The notes below the pieces were generated by a model. The model did not search any database and was not told the origin of the DNA. It was given only the letters and a program-made list of their open reading frames with translations. Shown piece after piece: positions 10,421 to 21,085 of a stretch of 64,000 bases of DNA. Each line of letters starts with the position of its first letter. Position 1 is the stretch's first letter. The DNA is taken from contig JAYEVK010000336.1 of assembly GCA_036346275.1 (NCBI GenBank), positions 62,001-126,000 of the forward strand. Direction: 5' to 3'. The position numbers were made by a program, and so were the translations under genes. The DNA is from Otatea glauca. Its lineage: Eukaryota > Streptophyta > Magnoliopsida > Poales > Poaceae.

Positions 10421-10671
10421 TGTCTGCCATGCTCAAGTGATAGGTCGTTCACTTTCACCAGTTTTCATGGTTGACATCTCTGATCCTGCTGGTTATTCAA
10501 TCCTCAGGTACTTGCCGGGTGCAAAAAACCTGTACGTAGAGGACGCACTCGCTTGTTGCTAGGTACAAGCAGATGAGGCATTTAGCGATAATGAATGTGC
10601 TTCTTGGACCTGTACAGTTCATGGATGATGATGATGTTGGTGGTGTCTCAGACGATGACCCTTTCGCATAG
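10421..10671 (+). pseudogene. Possible 3' exons of an unidentified host gene
   Basis: After the acceptor-like TTGTCAACAG, the frame reads HAQVIGRSLSPVFMVDISD, continues as PAGYSILR, and meets a possible intron GTACTTGC...TTGCTAG (10508-10561, short for a plant). It continues in phase as YKQMRHLAIMNVLLGPVQF and ends with an acidic DDDDVGG...DDDPFA and TAG at 10669-10671. Read without the intron it gives RYLPGAKNLYVEDALACC and a stop. I do not recognise the protein. It would converge with the reductase gene, and its 5' part would have been lost at the copia-1 junction. Whether it is expressed is unknown. Confidence 0.35.
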
Positions 10672-10824
10672 GATTCCTTGCTGGACTGCAGCTACAAAAT
10701 CGCCGGTTTTTTTGTTTACTGCTTGTTGTAGTTAGCGTTCCTTGCGAACATCTCTGAAACACTATATAACCTAGTTGAAGAAAGACAGCTGTTCTGATCA
10801 AAAGTAAAGAGCAAAGAGTTGCTA

Positions 10825-11244
10825 TCATGGTTTGCAACTCTGCCCAATCTTGGTTGTGTTAATAAGCCATGGTCTGTTCTTGATTTCATTCTTGGTCAGT
10901 TGACCTTGCTTGCTGGTAGTCGCCGCTACCGAGCTGTCCCCGTCGAGCTTGCCTGGGCTAGCTGATAGCTCTGACTTCCGGGAACAGTGGTACCGCACAG
11001 AACCTTGTATGCCTCGATGGTGTTCGATGAAACGCCACCTTGGTGAGAGTGAGACTACGGTGTCATGAGTTGGTTCTACGGTGTTCAACTGGTGGTCATC
11101 GACGCAAGGGAGCAAGCGAGTGTTGGTGACGCCCGAGCACTTGTCGCCGGCACTGGCGCGGGAGAAGGAGGTGGCGGCCGCAAGACCTTCGCGTCGACTT
11201 GTACATTCTCCTAGAAGCACAACCACCAGTTCATCAATCACCAT
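10825..11244 (-). CDS. Unassigned open reading frame, 139 codons
   Basis: This minus-strand frame runs from ATG at 11244 to the stop at 10825. It has no membrane segment or motif I know; the C-terminus is polar and basic (KNEIKNRPWLINTTKIG). It lies downstream of the reductase gene on the same strand. It could be an exon of another gene, a fragment, or chance in a moderately GC-rich patch. An overlapping plus-strand frame of 64 codons is equally anonymous. Confidence 0.2.
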   Translation of the reverse strand: MVIDELVVVLLGECTSRREGLAAATSFSRASAGDKCSGVTNTRLLPCVDDHQLNTVEPTHDTVVSLSPRWRFIEHHRGIQGSVRYHCSRKSELSASPGKLDGDSSVAATTSKQGQLTKNEIKNRPWLINTTKIGQSCKP

Positions 11245-11894
11245 GTCGGAGCTATGGTGCGTTACTTGCCTGTAGAGGTGGCTTTGCCTTGTTGTTGATA
11301 GTGTTTGTGTTGGTAAACTAACATCTTAAGGTACGCCACAACTGAATGGTTATAATGCCAGATGCCGATCGGCTTATGCAACGCACTTGAAATTAATCTC
11401 CCGTATACGCAATTATGCACTGATATAGCATTTCGCGTTAACATGGCAGGGAGAAATAGTGCTCAACTGACCACTACAATAAGAGATACACACTGAAATA
11501 CTGCACCCCTTGAGTGTCCTTGTGAATGTGATCCTTCTGATGGAACTGAGTCATATGCTCAGAGTTAATTTCACCACTCCTTTATTCATTAGCTTAATTG
11601 TGGTGACAATCGTTAACTCTGTAGCTGCTTCCCTGAATTTTCACAATGTTTCGTTTCCCCCCATAATTCCTTCTTAACAAAATTTTGTTCACTGTGTAGT
11701 ATCGGCACAAGAAATTTCAGTCATCTTCTATGGAGTCGTTCTTTTCGAAACTCCGCATCATGTTCATAGGCTTGTCAGATCCTCCTTGCTATTGGTGCTG
11801 TATCTGAGTCTGAAATCGGGAAATAATTTGATCCCATTCACCCCTTATTCATGAACAGCGAATTAGTTCTCTTGATATGTGAGATTGTTGTTTC

Positions 11895-14245
11895 CTACAA
11901 GAATTTCTCTAGACCATAAATCAAGTTCTGCAGAAGATATGATTTTTTCAGTAAAGAGCCATTGTTTCATGTGTAATACGGAAAGTGTGGTGTGGTTACC
12001 TTAAAGCGTATCACTTTCCGTATTGCCAGAATTAGTCCTGGCATGAGGCATTGAACATTTGTAACATCATGTCTTAAGGTGTAAATCTGTAAATGTTGGT
12101 AATGTGGTCAGTTTAGCCATGTTCCAATCAAGCATATTATTAGATCTTAGTACCTCTCCGGGTCCTGAGAAGTTGATCGATGTGCTGGAAGCAAGGCCTG
12201 GAAGAACCATACTGTGCACACGCACTCCATCTTCTCCAAGTATCTGACCTCTTGCCTTTTCCAAAAGACAAATCCGTTAGTTTGTGAAACATAATTATTG
12301 CTGTTTGTAAGTTGTTGTAGAGGTGAAAAGAGTGGTTACTATATATATCACCGATTAGAATGGAGTGAACAGAATGGAAGGGATTGTTTCGCTCTTACTA
12401 TACAAAGATAGAATCGCAAAATCTTTTCCTCACACTTACTGGGTTATTGGATTCCATATCTTCCCTGTTGTATATCTGACCAAGATCTGATATGTTATTT
12501 GCAATCTGTATTGCATCTTGTGACGGCAAGTCCTGTCAATGTCAAATATTAGTCTAGCAATCTGTATATTCCTGATAGCACATATCGGCAAGAGTAATTC
12601 TTTTGCTGATGTGTACTGTTAAAGTTTTCCTTTGGCATATTTTCCTTGAATGCGAGATGATACAATGTTAATTGCACTACACCTACTGTTCTGTGATGCT
12701 GGTGATTTTGGAAGGCATACATATTGATATCATGGTGAATGGAGATGGTTTAACTTGTCAGGAATGCCTCTTACTGATGGGTTAGGCCTTGATTCAACTA
12801 TTTCAACGTTGTTGTAGTGGAATGAGGCCTGGATAGCAGCTTGTTGAAGGAGTACTGAGCCAATCGATAGTGTTGGGGCGACCAAGCAACCCTAATCATG
12901 AAATCAGAATAGGGTTTCATATATGAAGATCTTGGTATGGTAAATTTTATAAATAACGCAATGATGATAATTTTACCATGCTTGCCTTCTCGCAGAATGC
13001 TGACAGTTCAGTTACTGTATCTAACTCAATTTTTGGAACATATACAACACTGCTTAAACCAAATGCCGCTGCCTGTGTATAAACCATTTTTTGGTGGACA
13101 AGCTATATTAGATTCCATCTCTCAAGTGTTCAGGAAGAGGTTGCCAAATCTAAAGCATTTTTATAAGCAACATGACATGGTTAGTTCTTGATCTGACAAG
13201 TTAACTAATTCATTCTGTTGCAGAATTTAGCTGAACTTCAATACATAAAAAGCTTATCCTGCATCTTCCTGGATACTAAATAGCGAATATGTAGCTCATT
13301 AACATACGATTTTAGAATGGCATTATTATTGAGGTCCTGGAATGTACATTGGGACTTTTGGATGCTTACGAAGCACATACAACTCTCAGATCAATCAATA
13401 GTGTATCTTGGATGACTAATAAGGTTATATTTTGGACAAAATTCAGTAGTGTTGTTCTAATGTTTCACTTTTGAGTTTTGAATGGACTGCATTTGTGTTT
13501 CATTTAGATTTATAATTTAGTACCTCACAATCTTACTTGACAATATAGCTTAGTTTTCTTTTTCCATCTTGTAGGTGGATAACGTACCTGTTTGACATTG
13601 TCATAAACAGTTGAAGGTTCACTAAAATCAACAACCACACCAGTTGCTCTGGACTGTAAAGAACAGAAATTTGCAATTAGCAAAAGGGGTGCACCAAAGA
13701 AGCAGATGAGAAATTTACAGTTTACAACGAAGTCTTCAATACTTGTGCTATGGAGCCCAGAACCATTGTGAGATCATTGAGAACCGGAATTTCCAAGGCT
13801 TCTTCCATGCCGCTTATCTAAAGAACAATGCCGGCATTTACATAGAGCAAGCACCTATGCGTTGGAAAGACAAAAACTAGGTACAAGGGAAACGGCGCAT
13901 TGAATGGATGGTGAGTACCTCTCCTGCATCTTGGCCTATGAACTGAGAATCTATGGCTCCTGCAAGCTCCATTCCCCTTGCTTTACTTACTGCCGCTATT
14001 GCCGTCCTCCCAATTTCTTTTGTGGCCCCAATGATAACAACCTTTCCACCATTAGCAGGCTTTGCCCTCAGAACAAAGTTGCAGTGCAAGATAAGAACAT
14101 GACTTTCGTAGAACACCAACTATAGTTGTACCTTGATTGTGCTCTGAGATGGCGGCATCTGCATGGAGCAGAAGACCTTTGCTACATTTCTCCTGGCAAT
14201 CTTTCCGCATGTTCTAACGAGAATGGAGTGGCATAAAGCAACCAT
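11895..14245 (-). CDS. DAPB: 4-hydroxy-tetrahydrodipicolinate reductase (DHDPR), 10 exons, intact
   Basis: Reduces 4-hydroxy-tetrahydrodipicolinate with NAD(P)H (EC 1.17.1.8), the second committed step of plastid lysine synthesis. Exons (high to low): 14245-14132, 14059-13919, 13817-13743, 13653-13588, 13072-12977, 12891-12775, 12532-12440, 12255-12154, 12086-12000, 11927-11895. All nine introns are GT-AG and phase 0, giving 307 residues with no stop. Residues 1-38 are basic and Ser/Thr-containing, fitting a short transit peptide; then GGKVVIIGATKEIGRTAIAA (plant-type nucleotide-binding loop), the Rossmann domain (VVVDFSEPSTVYDN), the C-terminal domain (VEIVESRPNPSD, ARGQILGEDGVRVHSMVLPG, INFSGPGE) and the family C-terminus NLIYGLEKFL. 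An in-frame stop lies upstream of the chosen ATG (14243-14245); an extra 5' exon remains possible. Known: plant enzymes of this group resemble the cyanobacterial form. It is the only complete host gene in the window. Confidence 0.93.
11975..12024 (-). repeat. Perfect 13-bp inverted repeat around the exon 9/intron 9 donor of the reductase gene
   Basis: AATACGGAAAGTG at 11975-11987 and CACTTTCCGTATT at 12012-12024 are exact reverse complements separated by 24 nt. In the transcript, the 5' arm is in exon 9 (codons reading AIRKV) and the 3' arm is in intron 9. The loop holds the 5' splice site (donor GT at 11999-11998). Confidence 0.9.
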
Positions 14246-15174
14246 ACTTTTGGAGAGGATAGAGCTAGAAGAGCAAGGGTGGTTCTGGTAGCTATGCCCT
14301 CTCGAGGTTGTGTTTTCCTCTGACCTGAGCTATCTTATCTTCTTGTGAAAAACACTGAGTGAGTGGCCTGAAATCATTTGGCTTACTACGCATATTATCA
14401 GCCTCTTTGGGCCATCAACTATGACAGTATGGTTAACAATAATGCTCCTTTAAAGCCGGAATTGCATTAATCACGCTAATGTTCAATGGCTGCTATATGC
14501 AGGTAGTCTAAGGCGTGCTGGAATCTGGATAGATGACCATTGCCCTGCTGTTCATGCCATGGTGGGTGTTGGTCCATGGTCCAAACTAGGCTTCATCAGA
14601 ACGGCCGGCCAAGCCAGAGAAAAAGAGAGGGAGAAGAGAGGGAGAAGAGGAAGAGAAGAAGAAGAGAGGAGAAGAAAATTTAGGTAAATTTTTGAATTTT
14701 ATTGTAGAGTTAGTTTATCAACAGCATTTAATATTTAGGAATTGTAGTATTTAGAAATTTTAGGATTATGTATTGTTTAGAAATTTAATAACGTGGTGTA
14801 GTATTTACAAATTTAATTTAGTATCGTAAGTATGTGCAAATTTAATGTAGTATTCAAGATGTAGAAATTTAATATAGTAGAAATATTAGACAATATTTCG
14901 AATTTAATTTAGTAGGGTTGTGTATTAGTAATTTTGTTATGCAAATAATGTATTAGGCAATATATATACAAATGTAATGTGGTATGAATTTAATTTAGTA
15001 TGGTCGTGTATTACTAATTTTATTATGTTAGTAATGTATTAGGCAATATATACAAATGTAATGTAGTAGAAATTTAATATTAGACCGTATAGTAGGCTAG
15101 TCTAATCACTTATTCATAGTCGTATTTTGTAGATTGTATTTTAGAGTAATATTTTTCCGTCTGACGTTGCAAAG
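14246..15174. other. Upstream region of the reductase gene, purine tract and AT-rich spacer
   Basis: From 14246 to about 14600 is the likely promoter and 5' leader of the reductase gene (read leftwards). I see no clear TATA box. From 14615 to 14680 is a GA-rich tract (repeated GGGAGAAGAGA). From 14680 to 15110 is AT-rich sequence with imperfect repeats of AATTTAATxTAGTA and of a TATTAGGCAATATATACAAATGTAATG unit (seen near 14951 and 15037), probably the 5' flank of the Mutator-like element. Confidence 0.5.
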
Positions 15175-17365
15175 ATGTCTGAGAAATTGTATTTCCAAAT
15201 ATTTTATGGAGATGGGGAGATAGCACAGTGGGGCGGATGGGTGGATCTATCATCATTTTCAAGAGTCGACGGGCATATGCGGCACGAGCGATAGGACATA
15301 CAGGGTTTGTTGGAGTGGATGTCTCGGATGTTCGCTTGGATGCCCTGACTGCTCGGCTATGGGTCGAGCAGAGAGGAGCCGAGCGCAAGACCGCTTTTAC
15401 GAGAGTTGATTCCCGTTAACTCGACGCCCACATGGAGGAGTTATGTTGGTTTTGGCTGAGCCGGGTTGGCCGCTCATGTTGTTGGCACAAGGTTACCCAG
15501 TAGCTCCATCGGTGTCGCAAGTTCGTGATGTCGGGTGGACATTACGGCGGAGGGGACATCAAATGTAGAAGGATGCGAAGAGGAAGGCGGCGAGGAGCCC
15601 GAGACGAGGAGCACGAGATCGGGCGGTGACGAAGGGACCGGGGCAGAGGAGACAGCGGTGGAGGCGCGAGGGGTGGCCGACGAGGGAGGAGGTGGAGGAC
15701 ATTGTTGACTTGATGGAAGAGGAGGACCGTATGCGGATGAGGAAGTCCTCGATGGTGAGCACTGACGAGGAGGACAACGCATTGATGCATGGGAGTATCG
15801 AGAACGAGGTGACGCAGGGCCGATATAAAGACAAGGAGGCTGATGGATGCGTGGCATCGGGCAATGTCTCTAAGGCAATTCGTGGTTGAAGTCCAAGAAG
15901 AAGGACTACGACGTGAAGTGCGAGTTGATTCGCGCTCATGGCGGTGCATGCATACCAGGAAGTGGACGGACATCGAAATGCTCCATAGTGATGGAGCATA
16001 ATCGCGAAGCTGGAAGAAGCGAGCAGGACACCGCAACTGTCAGCCCACTTGGGTGGCAAATGTGTTTTATGGTCGATCGTGGACAATCCCCATCCGCAGC
16101 CTCGATCTATTATCACACCGTGAGGAGAGGTTTCAAGACAAGATTAGCTACGCAAAGGCATGGAGAGCAAAAGGACAGCCCGAAATATTCGGACGCACGA
16201 GGCTTCAGACGAATATTCCCCACTTGCTCAGGCAATCGCACAAAGGAACCCCGGACATCCATCGACCTTGCGGAGTTCTCGGTGTGCGCGGCACCGAAGT
16301 GGGTATTGCAACAGGCATTCTTCGCCTGGCGCATGCATAAATGCGCTCAAGATCGCCGCCTCGGTCCTTTGCATGGATGGCACATTCTCACGGGAAGTAA
16401 GGGCTGATTCTAATCGCGATCGCGGTGGATGCCAACAACCGTGTTCTACCGGCTATGCTGGCATTCGTGGAGGGGGAAACACGGAGAGCTCGGCATCGTT
16501 GAAAGAGTGAAGTCGCGCTTGTTCTCGACAGTTCGATGTTTGTCATCCATGACCGACATGCAGGTGCTAAGGGCGATCGTGGATATGCAACAAGGGTCCG
16601 CCGTCGTGGGAGCAAAGAAGTGGCTGATTCGAGGAGCAGTGTGCATGAGGCACATGGGTGCCAATTTTTTCCGCCGCTCAGAATAAGGAGCTTATGAACA
16701 TGTTCAAGCGCTGCGGCAAACAGTAACCAACGGAGGAAGTTCGACGCGCTTTGGAAGACGTTGGACGAACTAACGAAGAAGCAATCAATGGATCCCAGAG
16801 GTACCGCTTAGTTCATCAAGGAACCCGATGGTGTACCATGAGCAAGGAGAGGACCCCACACCTTTTGTGCGCCGCCGATGCACTCCTCAAACCTCCGGCA
16901 GAGGCCGGTACCAAAGATAAAGAGTTCGTGGGTATAGTTGAGGGTGTCTTATTAGGGACACGAGATATTTCATTGAGCGATACAAGACCTCCGCAAAGAT
17001 GTATGTCTGACAATCGATTGTCTTGCTCAACCGTTGTGTCTACCTACATGTCCAAGAAAACAAGAAAGGCGCAGACACATCGGGTTACACCGAGAGTGGC
17101 GTGGAACGGAGATACATTGCCGCAGCCCACGACGCATCAATCCTGCCGTCCGCTCATCTCCCCGCACTACTACAAGCGAGCCGCTCAACACGTGGCATCA
17201 TGAGGTGTACGGTACCGAGTGGATGGATCGCTCACAACAAACCTCTCCGACCATCGATGGGTACCGACATCCGAATGTTGAAGATGAAGGTCGGGCGCCA
17301 AGGACAAGGCGCATTCGAACGATATGGACGAAGTCCGAGGCGCGCCGCAACCGCGGATAATGTAA
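15175..17365 (+). pseudogene. Mutator-like (mudrA-type) transposase, broken
   Basis: Transposase of a Mutator-like DNA transposon. The frame opens with MSEKLYFQIFYGDGE, typical of grass Mutator transposases, then passes through an acidic central region (15660-15890), a YAKAWRAKGQPEIFG segment (16150-16190), the catalytic start LCMDGTF (about 16368-16388), AIAVDANNRVLPAMLAFVEGE (16417-16480), then RVKSRLFSTV, HDRHAG and CMRHMGANFF (16498-16670). A C-terminal basic tail (PRTRRIRTIWTKSEARRN, 17296-17352) matches the usual RRTKRIRN-type end. Many stops and shifts separate these pieces. It is followed by a PMD gene in the same orientation. Confidence 0.85.
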
Positions 17366-17680
17366 CTTTGCATGTTGTTCCCATCGTAATGTACGTTGTA
17401 ATGTTCGATGTAATTTTCAATGTACTAGTAAGTTGTTGTTCGTGATCATGTTATTCTCCGATGTCCCGCTTAGTACCTACGAGGATAATGTAATTCTCGA
17501 CGCTGTGTGCCTCGTCGAACATGTCTTTGTCTTTCGATGTTTGCAATCCGAGTTTTTTTTTTTGCCTCCACACTTCGGTTGTATTGTTTGTTGAGTATGG
17601 TACAATTCGTTATTTCGCATTTCATTTTGTGTGCACATGTAATTACCGATAAACTTTGTATTTGCTTTGTAAGTGCCACG

Positions 17681-18900
17681 ATGGCGCGACCTTGCCTCGA
17701 GCCCGGACGTGATCTGGCCGATGCGACCCACCGGCCTAGGTACTCCGCAGAGGAGAACCGAGTGCTAGGGCCACTTCGACCGAAGTGCCTGTGGAGCCGC
17801 CGCGATCGACCCACCGGGTTCCACTTAAGTCGCGAACGCTTGCACTTTTTACGCATACATACTTACTCGTGAATGCAATTCTAACTACATGCGCAGGCAA
17901 AGAGCGGTCCGCTTACTTCCTCTTTGTAGGATGGTGGAGTCCGTGATCGCCTGTTAGAGGGCAAGGAGGTGCCGCGGTTGGGCACGACCGTCCTCGCCGG
18001 GCCACACTCGTGGACCGTGGAGACCGAGACGCACACGCTCCACCTTCCGTCGGAGAGATGGCTCGACGCCGCAGACGTGTCGCACTTTAGGCCTCCCTTG
18101 TGCGGGCTCAGCACGTGGCCGCACGACGCCCGCGCCACGCGGGCACGCCGAGTTGTCCGCTTTGCCGAGGTGCGCGCACCCCGGCAGCCCCTACCAAATT
18201 TCTTAGGAGGCCGAGCGCCACGGACCGACGAAGGCGTGGTCGCTCAGCCACGGTGAGTACCTCTTTCTTTGAGAATTAAAATAGAAGCGCCAAGTTGCCG
18301 ATAATGTTTGTTGCGAACGCCGCAGTCGACCTTCTCCACCAAGACGCGGAGGAGGCGGACGGGTTCGCCACTTGGAGGCATACCTCCGTTGTTGTTCGGT
18401 ATGGTGATGTTCCGCCCTCCCACGGAACACGGTGGACCGTCACCGATCGAGTACGCCAAAGACATCGCCGGTTAATTTCGTGGATGAGGTAACACACCGG
18501 GCCCAATCTCGCCTCAACGGAGCACGCCTAACTCCCCTTGTAAACAGGTGATGCAAAGGGTCGTGGGCCTCACCGTGCTTGGCGGCGACGCACAGAGGTC
18601 CTGCGTGGCGACGCCGTTTCTAAGCGAGCACGACGCGACGATGTCGCCGCGCCCTACTCCTCCGCCAGGTCTTGGGAGCGCTTCTCCGCCGGCAGCTCGT
18701 TGTTGACACGACACCGCACTCGAGGAGCTTTACGAGACGATCGTGGATCGCCCACCATGGGCCACCATCGTCCGACGCATGTGTGCACGCCTCGTATCTT
18801 TTTCCCCACTAACGCACTTGAATAACCTTCGCCATTTCTTATTTCTCGCAGCGGAGGTTGGCTCAAGAAGACATTGTATAACTCCCGAGTTAGTAACATG
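17681..18900 (+). pseudogene. Plant mobile domain (PMD) gene of the Mutator-like element, broken
   Basis: ATG at 17681 begins MARPCLEPGRDL, a leader followed by RERLHFLRIHTYS. After a spacer, the PMD signature appears: HSWTVETETHTLHLPSE (about 18008-18058), then ADVSHF, a decayed form of the LQDVxxLLGL motif, then LCGLSTWPHD. Further pieces lie at 18307-18480 in other frames. PMD (aminotransferase-like) proteins occur as second genes in some Mutator-like elements and as domesticated host proteins. Several frame breaks make this copy inactive. It lies about 315 bp after the transposase end. Confidence 0.7.
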
Positions 18901-19367
18901 ACAGGTTATCACTATAAATTGTTCAAATCATTTATGCATTGCTTGCCTATGCCACACGACGTGACAACACACCAACGTTTGGTGCACCTATCGCTCTAGT
19001 AGGGCGATCGCCTAATGTGAGGCGATCGCTTACATGGGGCAATCGCCCAAATATGAGGCGATCGCCCCATACCCGCGATATTCGCCTTTATAACATTCGC
19101 TCACAAGCGGTCGCAAAGAACAATGGAGAAAGAATAGAGGGTGAGCATCAATCAAAATGCCGAGGCGCAAGTGCAAAGGGTAAGGGAAGGCAAAGGAACA
19201 AAACGCAACACGGACGCACGAATTCGGAGGCCGACTACTCGAGGTTAGAGGGACTTGTCGGAGCGCACGCGAGAAGCCACAAGGTAATAGGTCGCCACTC
19301 GCCAATCCAACAGTAATCACTTTGTTTTCGAGCGTCCAGTGTTGCTTGCTCTTCTACAGTTCTACTT
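18901..19367. other. Right flank of the Mutator-like element with a palindrome array and TATA-like box
   Basis: It holds four spaced copies of a GGCGATCGCC palindrome (separate entry), a TATA-like TTTATAA at 19088-19094, and an ATG at 19123 opening a very short frame. A second ATG near 19159 opens MPRRKCKG and stops. It looks like a promoter and first exon cut off by the TRIM insertion, but no protein family is evident. Confidence 0.35.
19003..19066. repeat. Array of GGCGATCGCC palindromes
   Basis: GGCGATCGCC at 19003 and 19057 is exact, with one-mismatch copies GGCGATCGCT at 19021 and GGCAATCGCC at 19038. Spacing is 17-19 bp, separated by short AT-richer linkers (TAATGTGA, TACATG, CAAATATGA). 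The array ends about 20 bp before a TATA-like box. Confidence 0.85.
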
Positions 19368-19372
19368 CTTCT

Positions 19373-19598
19373 TGTTGGAACAGAACGCTACAAATCTTTG
19401 GGACAATCTTCTCTTTATTACTTCTCGCTCTGTTCAATTACAAAACTCAGGCATACCCCTATATTTATACCCAAAACTACAACCCTAAGAAACGGAATAG
19501 GATTCTACTTCCATGTCCTAGTTGGACTCCTCATCCTAAACTTTCTTAATACAAACTTTCCAAACTAAACCTTTCCTATTACAAGATTACTACTAACA
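19373..19598 (-). repeat. TRIM LTR 1 (226 bp)
   Basis: Terminal repeat next to the left CTTCT duplication. It is followed at 19599 by the polypurine-tract complement TTTCCCCCCCTAATC. A minus-strand TATA-like box (GGTATAAATATAGG) lies at about 19463-19476. Confidence 0.95.
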
Positions 19599-19877
19599 TT
19601 TCCCCCCCTAATCTTGTAATATCTTTGATCACGCCGATCTTCTCACTCATCTTCAAGAACTTGTTCAACTCGTTCCGTGTGTCTCGCCTGCGTACATGAA
19701 ACAACGTCGTGCTCTTCCGAGTCGCCTACACTCGCACCCACCTTTGCGCCTTCCTCGACGCTGCTCGCACTCCACTGTGCCTCTGCGCTTTCCTCGACGC
19801 TCAGATCGCACTCCACTGGTGCCTTTGCGCCTTCCTGACGGCCTGTGTTGCACCAACCTGGTGCCTCTGATACCAAT

Positions 19878-20103
19878 TGTTGGAACAGAACGTCAAAAAC
19901 TCTTGAGACAATTTTCTTTTTATTACTTCTCGCTCTGTTCAATTACAAAACTCAGACATACTCCTATATTTATACTCAAAACCACAACCCTAAGAAACGG
20001 AATAGGATTCTACTTCCATGTCCTAGTTGGACTCCTCATCCTAAACTTTCTTAATACAAACTTTCCAAACTAAACCTTTCCTATTACAAGATTACTACTA
20101 ACA
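19878..20103 (-). repeat. TRIM LTR 2 (226 bp, shared middle LTR)
   Basis: It has a primer-binding site on its left (CTCTGATACCA, about 19864-19875) and a polypurine-tract complement on its right (TTTTCCCCTCTAATC, 20104-20118). It therefore serves as the 5' LTR of one unit and the 3' LTR of the next. Confidence 0.95.
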
Positions 20104-20573
20104 TTTTCCCCTCTAATCTTGTAATACCTTTGATCACGCCGATCTTCCCTCTCATCTCCAAGAACTTATTCAGCCCGTTCCGTGTGTGCGCGAACTCCTT
20201 TGCGCTGTCTCGCTTGCGTACATGAAACAACGTCGTCCTCTCCCGAGTCGCATACACTTGTACCTACCTTTGCGCCTTTCTGACGCCTGTTTTGCACCCA
20301 CCTAGTGCCTCTGCACCCTCCTGACGCCTGTACTGCACTAACCTGGTGCCTCTGCGCCTTCATGATGCCTGTTCTGCGATATTACGGAAAAAACACGACG
20401 CGAAACAATAATACGCCGAGCGTTGAACTCTTATTGTTTTCCTGATTGTTGGCACAGCCCTCGCAACCACCTATTGCTTCAGCAACGTCTCTTCATCGAG
20501 CTGGAACTCGTCCCCTTAGAAACGACGTACGCATGTCGGGTGACGAGCTCGGCCACCTCGGTCTCGCCGACTA

Positions 20574-20669
20574 CTTGCTGGGCAGCTTCACGGCAACGAA
20601 CTGGTTGGCCTTGGTGTCTCACGCCGAGTACACTGCGCCGTAGATTTCCTCGCCTAGCAACTTGAGTCG
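20574..20669 (-). pseudogene. Captured protein kinase fragment in TRIM
   Basis: The minus-strand frame reads RLKLLGEEIYGAVYSA, a stop, then DTKANQFVAVKLPSK: the glycine-rich loop and the VAVK lysine strand of a CMGC/CDK-like Ser/Thr kinase (expected pattern LLGEGTYGxVYxARD...VAVK). The Lys is kept, the second loop Gly is replaced by Glu-Ile, and one codon is a stop. Only about 32 codons of the N-lobe are present. It has no link to LTR-element function, so it is read as host sequence carried by the element. The exact donor gene cannot be named. Confidence 0.7.
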
Positions 20670-20825
20670 CTCACAGACTTGAGCAATGCGAAATCGCGAG
20701 ACAAGATCGTTTTGTTGCCGCACGTCCCACGCTGCAGCCACCTCACGTGAGTTGCTTCTGCTTCATCCGAACACCAGGGACTTCTTTCCTGCAACTGCTA
20801 CCATGCACATGCACGTCTCCTTTTT

Positions 20826-20937
20826 TCTTCCTGCTTCATGGCCGCGAACTGCATCTCTTCCGATGGTTGATAAACCAGTTGTTGATCTGCTTTTGCTCCA
20901 AGCCCGTCGACTCGGCCAGCGCGATCTTCTCCATCTC
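20826..20937 (-). pseudogene. Captured KNOX homeobox fragment in TRIM
   Basis: After an acceptor-like GCATGCGTGCAG, the minus-strand frame begins at 20937: EMEKIALAESTGLEQKQINN, then WFINHRK. This is the third homeodomain helix of KNOTTED1-like TALE proteins (QINNWFINQRKRHWKP). About six codons are deleted, after which a shifted frame reads EEMQFAAMKQ, like the KNOX tail (EEMQF). Keeping an intron-acceptor-like border suggests the source was genomic DNA or unspliced RNA. Confidence 0.8.
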
Positions 20938-21085
20938 CTGCACGCATGCAACGGCACCATCTGTGCTGCTTGCTATCTCCTTATGCCTTCTCTCTCCTTG
21001 TGCACAACCGCAGTTCACACGCACAACCACTGGCTCATGCTAGAGCGCGCGACGCTGCCTCCTCGACAAAGCAACAGCAGGCGCG

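Noticed and set aside
15542..16116. 164- and 185-codon minus-strand frames
   Set aside because: They are antisense to the Mutator-like transposase, whose plus-strand motifs are unmistakable.
19322..20054. Small frames of 75, 69 and 125 codons
   Set aside because: They repeat because they are read from the TRIM LTRs, not because of a gene family.
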